Positions 10,381-23,670 of a DNA stretch of 64,000 nt are shown here, one piece after another. Below the pieces are notes generated by a model. That model was not told the DNA's origin and did not search any database. It worked only from the letters and a program-made list of their open reading frames with translations. Positions within the stretch are counted from its first letter, which is position 1, and each line of letters begins with the position of its first letter. Origin of the DNA: Sanderia malayensis (taxonomy: Eukaryota; Cnidaria; Scyphozoa; Semaeostomeae; Pelagiidae); assembly GCA_013076295.1 (NCBI GenBank), contig RQOL01000830.1:1-64000 (forward strand). Direction: 5' to 3'. A program made the position numbers and the translations under genes.

Positions 10381-11984
10381 GGGCGTGAGCGGCAGCGAAT
10401 GCAGCGCGCGAGGCGCGCCAACCACATTAAACTTTTTGTACTTGACGGGCTCCGGGAAGCGAGCTTAGCGAGTGCCCCCGGCTAGTCTATATATACTATT
10501 CTACGGTCACACGTGACCAGGAAACGCTCAACAATGGGCCATTGTCCCCGGAACAATCGACGTTCCACCAAACAATGGCAACGTTCGACCAAACAATGGG
10601 ATCAAAGGAGCGGGGCTTGATATCATAAAGGCTTTTTTTCTGGGGGTCAATAAGGGTGCAAATTGGTATCAAAATGATCGCTGCATCGCGCTGATCAAAG
10701 TAAAGTATGTGGCTAATTTCTACTTCAAACGGTTCGGGAGTTACGGCCCATTTTGTGTTCCGACTTTCTAGAAAGTTCCGAGGACGGAGTTAATGAGATG
10801 CAAGACGAGCAGGGAGAAGCACGTGTTTTTTTAGTTGAACGGGCGGCAAGTTGCTCGGGTTTAAACGTGAATACCTGCCGGAAATCAATTGTAAAGACGT
10901 GTCAATTGTTGTCAAGACCTGTGGAGACAATTGGTGGACAATTATTTCAAGGTATTTCCTTTATTCAATTGTTTTTGGCTTTAAATAGCACGAGTTTTGT
11001 TTTGTTTCACCTCACGTTTTTCTTTCGGCTCGAGGGCCTAACCAAAACACGAAGACAATTTTGACTTTCTCGGGTACTTCTGGGCCGATTTTCTCCATTT
11101 AAACTTTCGATTATTGTTTATTTACACAAGAACTAAAGTTATATGGCTTTGTTTTTTTTGTTTTGTTGATTTTCCTCTGTTTTTGGACAGTTTTCGCCGA
11201 GTTTGGATTTTGCTGAAAAACACGAAATTTTCAAGCAACACGCGTGTGTTTTGCATTTGCGAAAATTAATTTTTAACCTGCCAAAACTTTGTTTTTTTCA
11301 CCCAAATACTTTCGATAAATGTTCGCCAAGCTATTAGCTTCATGTTGATATTTTCGTGGGGTGTGTAGGACAAAAATTGGCCACGTTAATTTAATTTGAA
11401 AGTTGGTGAATCGTGTTTTAAATTTTTTTTCTAGCTATTTTTTTCACGGGTTTGATTTCACGGTTATTTTTGATCAACAAAATCATGTCTTGGACTTCAA
11501 AAATGTACAACTAAAATTGCGAAAAGCATTTCGTATGCACCCAAGTACTTTCGATACATATTCGCCAAGGTATTAGCTTCATGTTGATGTAATTTGAGTT
11601 CAAATGGACCAATTTTGACCAAGTTAGGGGAAATTTTGTGTTTTTAAAGTTGGGTGATTAATAAATTTTTCCACGGCTTTTGTGTTGGGCTGCACTAAAT
11701 ACTCTCTTAAAATTCAAAACAACACTGTTAAGAAATGTGAATATTTTTATCGGAATCGCTGTTTTCTTAGCTACAGTTTGATATAATTTTTATTAGAGAT
11801 TGAGTTTAATTTTTCCAAGATTGATTAAATTTTTGAAGGCAACTTTTTTTTTCAAACTTCACACTGAAGCTATCAACTTTCGGAAGCGGCTTTCAGGCGG
11901 GCAGCGTGGGCGCGGGGCGGTCGCTTGGCAGGGGGGAAGATTCGACCTCCCACCTTTACTTTCTTTAGAAATGTTGCGTCGTAG

Positions 11985-13170
11985 TATGGATTGTAGGGTA
12001 TGTATGGTAGGGTATGTATTGTAGGTTACGTATTGTAGGGTATGTATTGTAAGGTATGTATTGTAGGGTATGTACTGTAGGGTATGTATTGTAGGGTATG
12101 TATGTAGGGTATGTATTGTAGGGTATTTATTGTAGGGTATGTAGTGTAGGGTATGTATTGTAGGGTATGTTATGTAGGGTATGTATTGTAGAGTATGTAT
12201 TGTAGGGTATGTTATGTAGGGTATGTATTGTAGGGTATGTATTGTAGGGTATGTTATGTAGGGTATGTATTGTAGGGTATGTTATGTAGGGTATGTATTG
12301 TAGGGTATGTATTGTAGGGTATGTATTGTAGGGTATGTATTGTCGGGTATGTATTGTAGGGTATGTATTGTAGGGTATGTATCGTAGGGTATGTATTGTA
12401 GGGTATGTATTGTAGGGTATGTATTGTAGGGTATGTATTGTAAGGTATGTATTGTAGGGTTTGTATTGTACGGTATGTATTGTAGAGCATGTATTGTAGG
12501 GTATGTTATGTAGGGTATGTATTGTAGGGTATGTATTGTAGGGTATGTATTGTAGGGTATGTATTGTAGGGTATGTATTGTCGGGTATGTATTGTAGGGT
12601 ATGTATTGTAGGGTATGTATTGTAGGGTATGTATTGTAGGGTATGTATTGTAGGGTATGTATTGTAGGGTATGTATTGTAGGGTATGTATTGTAAGGTAT
12701 GTATTGTAGGGTTTGTATTGTACGGTATGTATTGTAAGGTATGTATTGTAGGGTATGCATTGTAGGTTATGTATTGTAGGGTATGTATTGTAGGGTATGT
12801 ATTGTGAGGTATGTATTGTAGGGTATGTATTGTAGGGTATGTATTGTAAGGTATGTATTGTAGGGTATGTATTGTAAGGTATGTATTGTAAGGTATGTAT
12901 TGTAGGGTATGCATTGTAGGGTATATATTGTAGGGTATGTATTGTAGGGTATGTATTGTAAGGTATGTATTGTAAGGTTTGTATTGTAGGGTATGTATTG
13001 TAGGGTATGTATTGTAGGGTATGTATTGTAAGGTATGTATTGTAGGGTATGTATTGTAAGGTATGTATTGTAAGGTATGTATCGTAGGGTATGTATCGTA
13101 GGGTATGTATCATAAGGTATGTATTGTAGGGTATGTATCGTAGGGTATGTATCGTAGGGTATGTATGTAA
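11985..13170. repeat. 14-bp minisatellite, unit C
   Basis: About 85 copies of GGGTATGTATTGTA with TTGTAAGG and TTATGTAG variants in higher-order blocks: the stretch around 12420-12490 recurs at about 12670-12740. The 328-residue reverse open frame here is a repeat artefact. Confidence 0.97.
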
Positions 13171-13410
13171 GTATGTAGGTATGTATGTATGTATGTGTGT
13201 ATGGGCATGAGCGGGAGCGAATGCAGCGCGCGAAGCGTGCCAACTAGATTAAGCTGTGTTTACTTGACAGGCTCCGGGGAGGGAGCGAAGCGACCGAACC
13301 CGGCTCATGTAGGTATGTATGTATGTATGTATGTATGTATGTATGTATGTATGTATGTATGTATGTATGTATGTATGTATGTATGTATGTAGGTATGTAT
13401 GTATGTATGG
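13165..13410. repeat. (ATGT)n with internal 3' module, unit C
   Basis: ATGT tract, then a 3' module with hairpin GCGCGC-GAA-GCGTGC, then a longer ATGT tract of about 100 bp (13311-13410). The hairpin change breaks one G-C pair to a G-T wobble. Confidence 0.85.
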
Positions 13411-14974
13411 GCATGAGCGGGAGCGAATGCAGCGCGCGAAGCGCGCCAAGCACATTAAACTTTTGTTGCTTGGGGGGCTCCGGGAAGCGAGCGTAGCGAG
13501 TGCCCCCGGCTAGTCTAATATATATAATCTACGTCGACACGTGACCCGCCGACTGTGAACAATGCCCATTGTTTCTTGAACAATCGACGTTCGACCAAAC
13601 AATGGGATCAAAGGAATTTCGTTGTGATCAAAAAGGCTTTTTTCCTGGGGGTCAATAAGGGTGGAAATGGGTATAGAAATGATCGCTGCATTGCGCTGAT
13701 CACAGTAAAGCTTTCCGCTAATTTCTAACCCCAGCGGTTCGGGAGTTATGGCCCATTTTGTGTTCCGACTTTCTAGAAAGTTCCGAGGACGGAGTTAATG
13801 AGATGCAAAACGAGCAAGGAGAAGCACGTGCTTTTTTAGTTGAACGGGCGGCAAGTTGCTCGGGTTTAAATGTGAATACCTGCCGGAAATCAATTGTAAA
13901 GACGTGTCAATTGTTGTCAAGACCTGTGGAGACAATTGGTGAACAATTATTTCAAGGTATTTCTTTTATTTAATTGTTTTTGGCTGAAAATAGCACGAGT
14001 TTTGTTTTGTTTCAACTCACGTTTTTCTTTCGGCTCGAGGGCCTAACCAAAACACGAAGACAATTTTGATTTTCTCGGGTCGTTCTGGGCCGATTTTCTC
14101 CATTTAAACTTTCGATAACTGTTTATTTACACGAGAACTAAAGTTATATGGCTTTGTTTTTTTTGTTTTGTTGATTTTCCTCTGTTTTTGGACAGTTTTA
14201 GCCGAGTTTGGATTTTGCTTGAAAACACGAAATTTTCAAGCAACACGCGTGTGTTTTGCATTTGCGAAAATTAATTTTTAACCTCCCAAAACTTTGTTTT
14301 TTTCACCCAAATACTTTCGATAAATGTTCGCCAAGCTATTAGCTTCATGTTGATATTTTCGTGGGGTGTGTAGGACAAAAATTGGCCACGTTAATTTAAT
14401 TTGAAAGTTGGTGAATCATGTTTTAAATGCTATTCTTTTCACGGGTTTGATTTCACGGCTATTTTTGATCAACAAAATCATGTCTTGGACTTCAAAAATG
14501 TACAACTAAAATTGCGAAAAGCATTTCGTATGCACCCAAGTACTTTCGATACATATTCGCCAAGGTATTAGCTTCATGTTGATGTAATTTGAGTTCAAAT
14601 GGACCAATTTTGACCAAGTTAGGGGAAATTTTGTGTTTTTAAAGTTGGCTGATTAATTAATTTTTCCACGGCTTTTGTGTTGGACTGCACTAAATACTCT
14701 CTTAAAATTCAAACCAACACTGTTAAGAAATGTGAATATTTTTATCGGATTCGCTGTTTCCTCAGCTACAGTTTGATATAATTTTTATTACAGATTGAGT
14801 TTAAATTTTCCAGGATTGATTAAATTTTTGAAGGCAACTTTTTTTTTCAAACTTCACACTGAAGCTATCAACCTTCGGCTTTCAGGGGGGCGGCAGGGTG
14901 GGCGCAGGGCGGTCGATTGTCAGGGGGGAAGATTCGAGCTCCCACCTTTACTTTCTTTAGAAATGTTGCGTCGT

Positions 14975-16340
14975 ATAGTATGTATTGTAGGGTATGTATT
15001 GTAGGATATGTATTGTAGGGTATGTATTGTAGGGTATGTATTGTAGGGTATGTATAGTAGGGTATGTATTGTAGGGTATGTGTTGTAGGGTATGTATTGT
15101 AGGGTATGTATTTTAGGCTATACATTGTAGGGTATGTATTGTAGGGTATGTATAGTAGGGTATGTATTGTAGGGTATGTGTTGTAGGGTATGTATTGTAG
15201 GGTATGTATTTTAGGCTATACATTGTAGGGTATGTATTGTAGGGTATGTATTGTAGGGTATGTTATGTAGGGTATGTATTGTAGGGTATGTATGTAGGGT
15301 ATGTATTGTAGGGTATTTATTGTAGGGTATGTATTGTAAGGTATTCATTGTAGGGTATGTATTGTAGGGTATGTATTGTAGGGTATGTGTTGTAGGGTAT
15401 GTATGTAGGGTATGTATCGTAGGGTATGTATTGTAGGGTATGTATTGTAGGGTATGTATTGTAGGGTATGTATTGTAGGGTATGTATTGTAAGGTATTCA
15501 TTGTAGGGTATGTATTGTAGGGTATGTATTGTAGGGTATGTGTTGTAGGGTATGTATTGTAGGGTATGTATTGTAAGGTATGTATTTTAGGGTATTTATA
15601 GTAGGGTTTGTATTGTAGGGTATGTATTGTAGGGTATGTATTGTAGGGTATGTATTGTAGAGTATGTATTGTAGGGTATGTATTGTAGGGTATGTATTGT
15701 AGGGTATGTATTGTAGGGTATGTATTGTAGGGTATGTGTTGTAGGGTATGTATTGTAGGGTATGTATTGTAGGGTATGCATTGTAGGGTGTGTATTGTAG
15801 GGTATGTGTTGTAGGGTATATATTGTAGGGTATGTATTGTAACGTATTTATTGTAGGGTATGTATTGTAGGGTATGTATTGTAGGGTATTTATTGTAGGG
15901 TATGTATTGTACAGTATGTATTGTAGGGTATGCATTGTAGGGTATGTATTGTAGGGTAATTATTGTAGGGTATTTATTGTAGGGTATGTATTGTAAGGTA
16001 TTTATTGTAGGGTATGTATTGTAGGGTATGTATTGTAGGGTATGTTATGTAGGGTATGGGTTGTAGGGTATGTATTGTAGGGTATGTATTGTAGGGTTTG
16101 TATTGTAGGTTATGTATTGTAGGGTATGCATTTTAGGGTATGTATGTAGGGTATGTATTGTAGGGTATGTATTGTAGGGTATGTATTGTAGGGTATGTAT
16201 TGTAGGGTATGTATTGTAGGGTATGTATTGTAGGGTATGTATTGTAGGGTAAGTATAGTAGGGTATGTTATGTAGGGTATGTATTGTAGGGTATGTATTG
16301 TAGGGTATGTATTGTAGGGTATGTATTGTAGGGTATGTAT
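14975..16340. repeat. 14-bp minisatellite, unit D
   Basis: About 97 copies of the GGGTATGTATTGTA family, including a roughly 75-bp higher-order segment repeated at 15053-15125 and 15149-15221 (TGTATTTTAGGCTATACATT). Unequal exchange inside the array is the likely cause. Confidence 0.96.
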
Positions 16341-16567
16341 GTATGTATGTATGGGCATGAGCGGCAGCGAATGCAGCGCGCGAAGCGCGCCAACCAGATT
16401 AAGCTTTGTCTATTTGACGGGCTCCGGGGAGGGAGCGAAGCGACCGAACCCGGCCCATGTTTGTATGTATGTATGTATGTATGTATGTATGTATGTATGT
16501 ATGTATGTATGTATGTATGTAGGTAGGTATGTATGTATGTATGTATGTATGTATGTATGTATGTATG
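16336..16567. repeat. (ATGT)n tracts, unit D
   Basis: Short tract at 16336-16352 and a tract of about 105 bp at 16462-16567 with a TAGGTAGG interruption shared with F and H. They flank an internal 3' module. Confidence 0.9.
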
Positions 16568-18334
16568 GGCATGAGCATAAGCGAATGCAGCGCACGAAGT
16601 GCGCCAACCACAGGCGAGCGTAGCGAGCTAACCCATTGTATGTAGAGTTGAAAAGGGCATGAGCGTAAGCGAATGCAGCGCACGAAGTGCGCCAACCACA
16701 GGCGAGCGCAGCGAGCTAACCCATTGTACGTGGGGTTGAAAGGGGCATGAGCGGGAGCGAATGCAGCGCGCGAAGCGCGCCAACCACATTAAGCTTTTGT
16801 TGCTTGGGGGGCTCTGGGAAGCGAGCGTATGCGAGCGCCCTCGGCTAGTCTATATATAATAAAATGTGATCACACGTGACCCGCCGACTCTAAACAATGA
16901 CCTATTGTTTCTTGAACAATCACCATTGTCTTTTGAACAATCGACGTTCTACCAAACAATGGGATCAAAGGGATTTCGTTGTAATCAAAAAGGCTTTTTT
17001 CCTGGGGGTCAATAAGGGTGCAAATTGGTATCAAAATGATCGCTGCATTGTGCTGATGACAGTAAAGTATGTGGCTAATTTCTACTCCAAGCGGTTCGGG
17101 AGTTATGGCCCATTTTGTGTTCCGACTTTCTAGAAAGTTCCGAGGACCGAGTTAATGAGATGCAAAACGAGCAGGGAGAAGCACGTGTTTTTTTAGTTGA
17201 ACGGGCGGCAAGTTGCTCAGATTTAAACGTGAATACGTGCCGGAAATCAATTGTAAAGACATGTCAATTGTTCTCAGGACCTGTGGAGACAAAGTGTGGA
17301 CAATTATTTCAAGGTATTTCTTTTATTTCATTGTTTTTGGCTGAAAATAGCACGAGTTTTGTTTTGTTTAACCTCACGTTTTTCTTTCGGCTCGAGGGCC
17401 TAACCAAAACAGGAAGACAATTTTGATTTTCTCGGGTCGTTCTAGGCCGATTTTCTCCATTTAAACTTTCGATAACTGTTTATTTACACAAGAACTAAAG
17501 TTATCTGGCTTTGTTTTTTTTGTTTTGTTGATTTTCCTCTGTTTTTGGACAGTTTTAGCCGAGTTTGGATTTTGCTGGAAAACACGAAATTTTCAAGCAA
17601 CACGCGTGTGTTTTGCATTTGCAAAAATCATTTTTTAACCTGCCAAAACTTTGTTTTTTCACCAAATACTTTCGATAAATGTTCGCCAAGCTATTAGCTT
17701 CATGTTGATATATTCGTGGGTTCTGTAGGACAAAAATTGGCCACGTTAATTTAATTTGAAACTTGGTGAATCGTGTTTGAAATGATATTTTTTGCAGGGG
17801 TTTGATTTCACTGCCAATTTTGGTCAAGAAAATCATGTCTTGGACTTCAAAAATTTACAACTAAAATTGCGAAAAGCTTTTCATATGCACCCAAATACTT
17901 TCGATATTTATTTGCCAAGGTATTAGCTTCATGCTGCTGTAATTTGAGTTCAAATGGACAAATTTTGACCAAGTTAGGGGAATTTTTGTGTTCTTAAAGT
18001 TGGCTGATGAATAAATTTTTTCACGGCTTTTGTGTTGGGCTGCACTAAATACTCTCTTAAAATTCAAAACAACACTGTTAAGAAATCTGAATATATTTAT
18101 CGGATTCGCTGTTTCCTTAGCTACAGTTTGATATATTTTTTATTACAGATTGAGTTTAAACTTTCCAGGATTGATTAAATTTTTGAAGGCAACTTTTTTT
18201 TTCAAACTTCACACTGAAGCTATCAACTTTTGGAAGCGGCTTTCAGGGGGGCGGCAGCGTGGGCGCGGGGCGATCGCATGGCAGGGGGGAAGATTCGACC
18301 TCCCACCTTTACTTTCTTTAGAAATGTGGCGTCG

Positions 18335-19740
18335 TGTGTATTGTAGGGTATGTATTGTAGGGTATGTATCGTTGGGTATGTATTGTAGGGTATGTATTGT
18401 ATTGTATGTATTGTAGGGTATGTATTGTAGGGTATGTATTGTAGGGTATGTATTGTAAGGTATGTATCGTAGGGTATGTATCGTAGGGTATGTATCGTAG
18501 GGTATGTATTCTAAGGTATATATTGTAAGGTATGTATTGTAGGGTATGTATTGTAAGGTATGTATCGTAGGGTATGTATCGTAGGGTATGTATTCTAAGG
18601 TATGTATTGTAAGGTATGTATTGTAAGGTATGTATTGTAAGGTATGTATTGTAGGGTATGTATTGTAGGGTATGTATTGTAAAGTATGTATTGTAAGGTA
18701 TGTATTGTAAGGTATGTATCGTAGGGTATGTATTGTAGGGTATGTATTGTAAGGTATGTATTTTAGGGTATGTATTGTAGGGTATGTATTGTAGGGTATG
18801 TATTGTAGGGTATGTATTGTAAGGTATGTATTGTAGGGTATGTATTGTAGGGTATGTATTGTAAAGTATGTATTGTAAGGTATGTATTGTAAGGTATGTA
18901 TCGTAGGGTATGTATTGTAGGGTATGTATTGTAAGGTATGTATTTTAGGGTATGTATTGTAGGGTATGTAATGTAGGGTATGTATTGTAGGGTATGTATT
19001 GTAAGGTATGTATCGTAGGGTATGTTATGTAGGGTATGTATTGTAGGGTATGTATTGTAGGGTATGTTATGTAGGGTATGTATTGTAGGGTATGTATTGT
19101 AAGGTATGTATTGTAGGGTATGTATTGTAGGGTTTGTATTGTAGGGTTTGTATTGTAGGGTATGTATTGTAGGGTATGTATTGTAGGGTATGTATAGTGG
19201 GGTATGTTAAGTAAGGTATGTATTGTAAGGTATGTATCGTAGGGTATGTATTGTAGGGTATGTATTGTAGGGTATGTATTGTAGGGTATGTATTGTAGGG
19301 TATGTATTGTAGGGTATGTATTATAGGGTATGTTCTGTAGGGTATGTATTGTAGGGTATGTATTGTAGGCTATGTATCGTAGGGTATGTATTGTAGGGTA
19401 TGTATTGTAGGGTATGTTATGTAGGCTATGTATCGTAAGGTATGTATTGTAGGGTATGTATTGTAGGGTATGTATTGTAGGGTATGTATTGTAGGGTATG
19501 TATTGTAGGGTATGTAATGTAGGGTATGTATTGTAGGGTATGTATTGTAGGGTATGTATTGTAGGGTATGTATTGTAGGGTATGTTATGTAGGGTATGTA
19601 TTGTAGGGTATGTATCGTAGGGTATGTATTGTAGGGTATGTATTGTAGGGTATGTATTGTAGGCTATGTATTGTAGGGTATGTTATGTAGGGTATGTATT
19701 GTAGGGTATGTATCGTAGGGTATGTATTGTAGGGTATGTA
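18335..19740. repeat. 14-bp minisatellite, unit E
   Basis: About 100 copies. The roughly 165-bp blocks around 18660-18800 and 18825-18965 repeat the same series of AAGG, AAAG and ATCGTAGGG variants, a higher-order period inside the array. Confidence 0.96.
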
Positions 19741-20573
19741 TGTATGTATGTATGTATGTATGTATGGGCATGAGCGGTAGCGAATGCAGCGTGCGAAGCG
19801 CGCCAACCAGATTAAGCTTTATTTACTTGACGGGCTCCGGGGAGGGAGCGAAGCGACCGAACCCGGCTCATGTATGTATGTATGTATGTATGTATGTATG
19901 TATGTTATGTATGTATGTATGTATGTATGTATGTATGTATGTATGTATGTATGTATGTATGTATGTATGTATGTATGTATGTATGTATGTATGTATGTAT
20001 GTATGTATGTATGTATGTATGTATGTATGTATGTATGTATGTATGTATGTATGTATGTATGGGCATGAGCGGGAGCGAATGCAGCGCGCGAAGCGCGCCA
20101 ACCACATTAAGCTTTTGTCGCTTGGGGGGCTCCGGGGAGGGAGCGAAGCGACCGGCCCATGTATGTATGTATGTATGTATGTATGTATGTATGTATGTAT
20201 GTATGTATGTATGTATATGTATGTAGGGTATGTATGTATGTAGGTTATGTATGTAGGGTATGTATGTAGGGTATGTATGTATGTATGTATGTATGTATGT
20301 ATGTATGTATGTATGTATGTATGTATGGGCATGAGCGGGAGCGAATGCAGCGCGCGAAGCGCGCCAACCACATTAACCTTTTGTACTTGATGGGCTCCGG
20401 GGAGGGAGCGAAGCGACCGGCCCATGTATGTATGTATGTATGTATGTATGTATGTATGTATATGTATGTAGGGTATGTATGTATGTAGGTTATGTATGTA
20501 GGGTATGTATGTAGGGTATGTATGTATGTATGTATGTATGTATGTATGTATGTATGTATGTATGTATGTATGG
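19737..20573. repeat. (ATGT)n tracts interleaved with 3' modules, unit E
   Basis: The longest pure microsatellite of the window (about 19870-20060, one TATGTTATG interruption) plus tracts at 20158-20328 and 20424-20573, each interrupted by GTAGGGTATG. The last two tract-plus-module units (20158-20424 and 20424-20677) are near duplicates. The MYVC and HTYI open frames here are artefacts. Confidence 0.95.
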
Positions 20574-22138
20574 GCATGAGCGGGAGCGAATGCAGCGCGC
20601 GAAGCGCGCCAACCACATTAAGCTTTTGTACTTGATGGGCTCCGGGGAGGGAGCGAAGCGACCGGGCCCCCGGCTAGTCTATATATACTATTCTACGATC
20701 ACACGTGACCCGCCGACTGTGAACAATGCCCATTGTCTTTTGAACAATCGACGTTCGACCAAACAATGGGATCAAAGGAATTTCGTTGTGATCAAAAAGG
20801 CTTTTTTCCTGGGGGTGAATAAGGGTGGAAATGGGTATAGAAATGATCGCTGCATTGCGCTGATCACAGTAAAGCTTTCCGCTAAGTTCTACTCCAAACG
20901 GTTCGGGAGTTATGGCCCATTTTGTGTTCCGACTTTCTAGAAAGTTCCGAGGACGGAGTTAATGAGATGCAAAACGAGCAGGGAGAAGCACGTGTTTTTT
21001 TAGTTAAACGGGCGGCAAGTTGCTCGGGTTTAAAGGTGAATAGGTGCCGGAAATCAATTGCAAAGACGTGTCAATTGTTGTTAGGACCTGTGGAGACAAT
21101 TGGAGGACAATTATTTCAAGGTATTTCCTTTATTCAATTGTTTTTGGCTGAAAATAGCACGAGTTTTGTTTTGTTTCACCTCACGTTTTTCTTTCGGCTC
21201 GAGGGCCTAACCAAAACACGAAGACACTTTTGATTTTCTCGGGTCGTTCTGGGCCGATTTTCTCCATTTAAACTTTCGATAACTGTTTATTTACACGAGA
21301 ACTAAAGTTATATGGCTTTGTTTTTTTTGTTTTGTTGATTTTCCTCTGTTTTTGGACAGTTTTAGCCGAGATTGGGTTTTGCTGGAAAACACGAAATTTT
21401 CACGCAACACGCGTGTGTTTTGCATTTGCGAAAATTAAATTTTAACCTGCCAAAACTTTGTTTTTTCCCCCAAATACTTTCGATTAATGTTCGCCAAGCT
21501 ATTAGCTTCATTTTGATATTTTCGTGGGTTCTGTAGGACAAAAATTGGCCACGTTAATTCAATTTGAAAGTTGGTGAATCGTGTTTTAAATGCTATTTTT
21601 TTCACGGGTTTGATTTCAGGGCTATTTTTGATGAAGAGAATCATGTCTTGGACTTCAAAAATGTACAACTAAAATTGCGAAAAGCTTTTCATATGCACCC
21701 AAATACTTTCGATATTTATTTGCCAAGGTATTTGCTTCATGCTGGTGTAATTTGAGTTCAAATGGGCAAATTTTGACCAAGTTAGGGGAATTTTTGTGTT
21801 TTTAAAGTTGGCTGATGAATAAATTTTTTCACGGCTTTGTTGTTGGGCTCCACTAAATACTCCCTTAAATTTCAAAACAACACTGTTAAGAAAAGTGAAT
21901 ATTTTTATCGGATTCGCTGTTTCCTTAGCTACAGTTTGTTATATTTTTTATTACAGATTGAGTTTAAATTTTCCAGGATTGATTAAATTTTTGAAGGCAA
22001 CTTTTTTCTTCAAACTTCACACTGAAGCTATCAACTTTCGGAAGCGGCTTTCAGGGGGCAGCGTGGGCGCCGGGCGGTCGCGTGGCAGGGGGGAGGATTC
22101 GACCTCCCACCTTTACTTTCTTTAGAAATGTGGCGTCG

Positions 22139-23128
22139 TGTGTATTGTAAGGTATGTATTGTAGGGTATGTATTGTAGGGTATGTATTGTAGGGTATGTA
22201 TTGTAAGGTATGTATTATAGGGTATGTATTGCAGGGTATGTATTGTAGGGTATGTATTGTAGGGTATGTATTGTAGGGTTTGTATTGTAGGGTATGTATT
22301 GTATGGTATGTATTGTAGGGTATGTATTGTAAGGTATGTATTGTAGGGTATGTATTGTAGGGTATGTATTGTAGGGTTTGTATGGTAGAGTATGTATTGT
22401 AGGGTATATATTGTAGGGTATGTAGTGTAGGGTATGTATTGTAGGGTATGTATTGTAGGGTATGTTATGTAGGGTATGTATTGTAGGGTATGTATTGTAA
22501 GGTATGTATTGTAAGGTATGTATTGTAGGGTATGTATTGTAGGGTTTGTATTGTAGGGTATGTTATGTAGGGTATGTATTGTAGGGTATGTATTGTAAGG
22601 TATGTATTGTAAGGTATGTATTGTAGGGTATGTATTGTAAGGTATGTATTGTAGGGTATGTATTGTAGGGTATGTATTGTAAGGTATGTATTGTAGGGTA
22701 TGTATTGTAAGGTATGTATTATAGGGTATGTATTGTAGGGTATGTATTGTAGGGTATGTATTGTAGGGTATGTATTGTAGGGTTTGTATTGTAGGGTATG
22801 TATTGTATGGTATGTATTGTAGGGTATGTATTGTAAGGTATGTATTGTAGGGTATGTATTGTAGGGTATGTATTGTAGGGTTGTATGGTAGGGTATGTAT
22901 TGTAGGGTATATATTGTAGGGTATGTAGTGTAGGGTATGTATTGTAGGCATGTATTGTAGGGTATGTTATGTAGGGTATGTATTGTAGGGTATGTATTGT
23001 AGGGTTTGTATTATAGGTATGTATTGTAGGGTATGTATTGTAGGATATGTATTGTAGGGTATGTATTGTAGGGTATGTATTGTAGGGTATGTATTGTAGG
23101 GTATGTATGTAGGGTATGTATTGTAGGG
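22139..23128. repeat. 14-bp minisatellite, unit F
   Basis: About 70 copies of GGGTATGTATTGTA. A segment of about 485 bp (roughly 22200-22440 and 22700-22940, with GGGTTTGTATGGTAG-like markers) is internally repeated. Confidence 0.96.
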
Positions 23129-23390
23129 TATGTATGTATGTATGTATGTATGTATGGGCATGAGCGGCAGCGAATGCAGCGCGCGAAGCGCGCCAACCAG
23201 ATTAAGCTTTGTCTATTTGACGGGCTCCGGGGAGGGAGCGAAGCGACCGAACCCGGCCCATGTTTGTATGTATGTATGTATGTATGTATGTATGTATGTA
23301 TGTATGTATGTATGTATGTATGTATGTATGTATGTATGTATGTAGGTAGGTATGTATGTATGTATGTATGTATGTATGTATGTATGTATG
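23126..23390. repeat. (ATGT)n tracts with internal 3' module, unit F
   Basis: Tracts at 23126-23156 and 23264-23390 flank a GC-type 3' module whose end reads GGCCCATGTTTG instead of GGCTAG. Confidence 0.9.
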
Positions 23391-23670
23391 GGCATGAGCA
23401 TAAGCGAATGCAGCGCACGAAGTGCGCCAACCACAGGCGAGCGTAGCGAGCTAACCCATTGTATGTAGAGTTGAAAAGGGCATGAGCGTAAGCGAATGCA
23501 GCGCACGAAGTGCACCAACCACAGGCGAGCGCAGCGAGCTAACCCATTGTACGTGGGGTTGAAAGGGGCATGAGCGGGAGCGAATGCAGCGCGCGAAGCG
23601 CGCCAACCACATTAAACTTTTTGTACTTGACGGGCTCCGGGAAGCGAGCGTAGCGAGTGCCCCCGGCTAG

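Larger units (their letters stand above)
7440..10485 (+). mobile_element. Unit B: non-autonomous satellite-bearing Helitron
   Basis: Starts TCTATATATACTATTC with CACGTGACC about 25 bp in, then the ACAATGG-G-CCATTGT palindrome. The 5' block (7440 to about 8925) is followed by the 14-bp satellite (8926-10208), (ATGT)n, one internal 3' module (about 10231-10334), (ATGT)n, and the terminal 3' module ending CTAG at 10482-10485. There is no transposase, so it would need a Rep-helicase in trans. The short frames in the 5' block carry changes without third-position bias and are not supported as genes. Confidence 0.85.
10486..13513 (+). mobile_element. Unit C: non-autonomous satellite-bearing Helitron
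   Basis: Same order as B. It starts with TC at 10486 and ends CTAG at 13510-13513. It carries a diagnostic TTTTTTTTCTAGC insertion around 11420 that reappears in unit H, marking C (or a close relative) as one parent of H. One internal 3' module lies at about 13203-13310. Confidence 0.85.
13514..16848 (+). mobile_element. Unit D: non-autonomous satellite-bearing Helitron
   Basis: Starts TCTAATATATATAATC at 13514 and ends CTAG at 16845-16848. After the satellite it has an internal GC-type module, an ATGT tract, two AC-type modules (GCGCAC-GAA-GTGCGC, linked by AGGCGAGCG.AGCGAGC and ACCCATTGTA) and a GC-type terminal module. The two AC-type modules are the kind found in K, L, A and Q, so families share 3' ends. 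The same tail occurs in F and H. Confidence 0.85.
16849..20677 (+). mobile_element. Unit E: non-autonomous Helitron with four 3' modules
   Basis: Starts TCTATATATAATAAAATG at 16849 and ends CTAG at 20674-20677. At 3.8 kb it is the longest non-autonomous unit, with the longest satellite and ATGT tracts. Four 3' modules start at about 19767, 20060, 20328 and 20572; only the last ends in CTAG. Its terminal hairpin is the extended form GGGC(T)CCGG with CCGGGCCC, directly before CCGGCTAG. Confidence 0.85.
20678..23670 (+). mobile_element. Unit F: non-autonomous satellite-bearing Helitron
   Basis: Starts TCTATATATACTATTC at 20678 and ends CTAG at 23667-23670. Its 5' block shares variants with J (GCCGAGATTGGGTTTTG, ATTTTCACGCAACACG). 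The tail (23156-23670) is nearly identical to those of D and H. Confidence 0.85.

Noticed and set aside
10753..11064. Recurring 5'-block frame MCSDFLESSEDGVNEMQNEQ in about ten units
   Set aside because: It recurs because the DNA is repeated. Differences between units are mostly residue-changing, stops differ (B and D end early) and M lacks the start. There is no sign of selection on protein.
12127..13113. 328-residue reverse-strand open frame of YIPYNTYPTIHTLQ repeats, and similar frames in every satellite
   Set aside because: The 14-bp unit has no stop codon in any of its three reverse frames, so long open frames arise automatically. There is no start context, no domain, and frameshifts between units have no effect on openness.
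19870..20226. Open frames of MYVC or HTYI repeats on both strands
   Set aside because: They are translations of (ATGT)n, which has no stop in any frame. They run through 3' modules only by chance.
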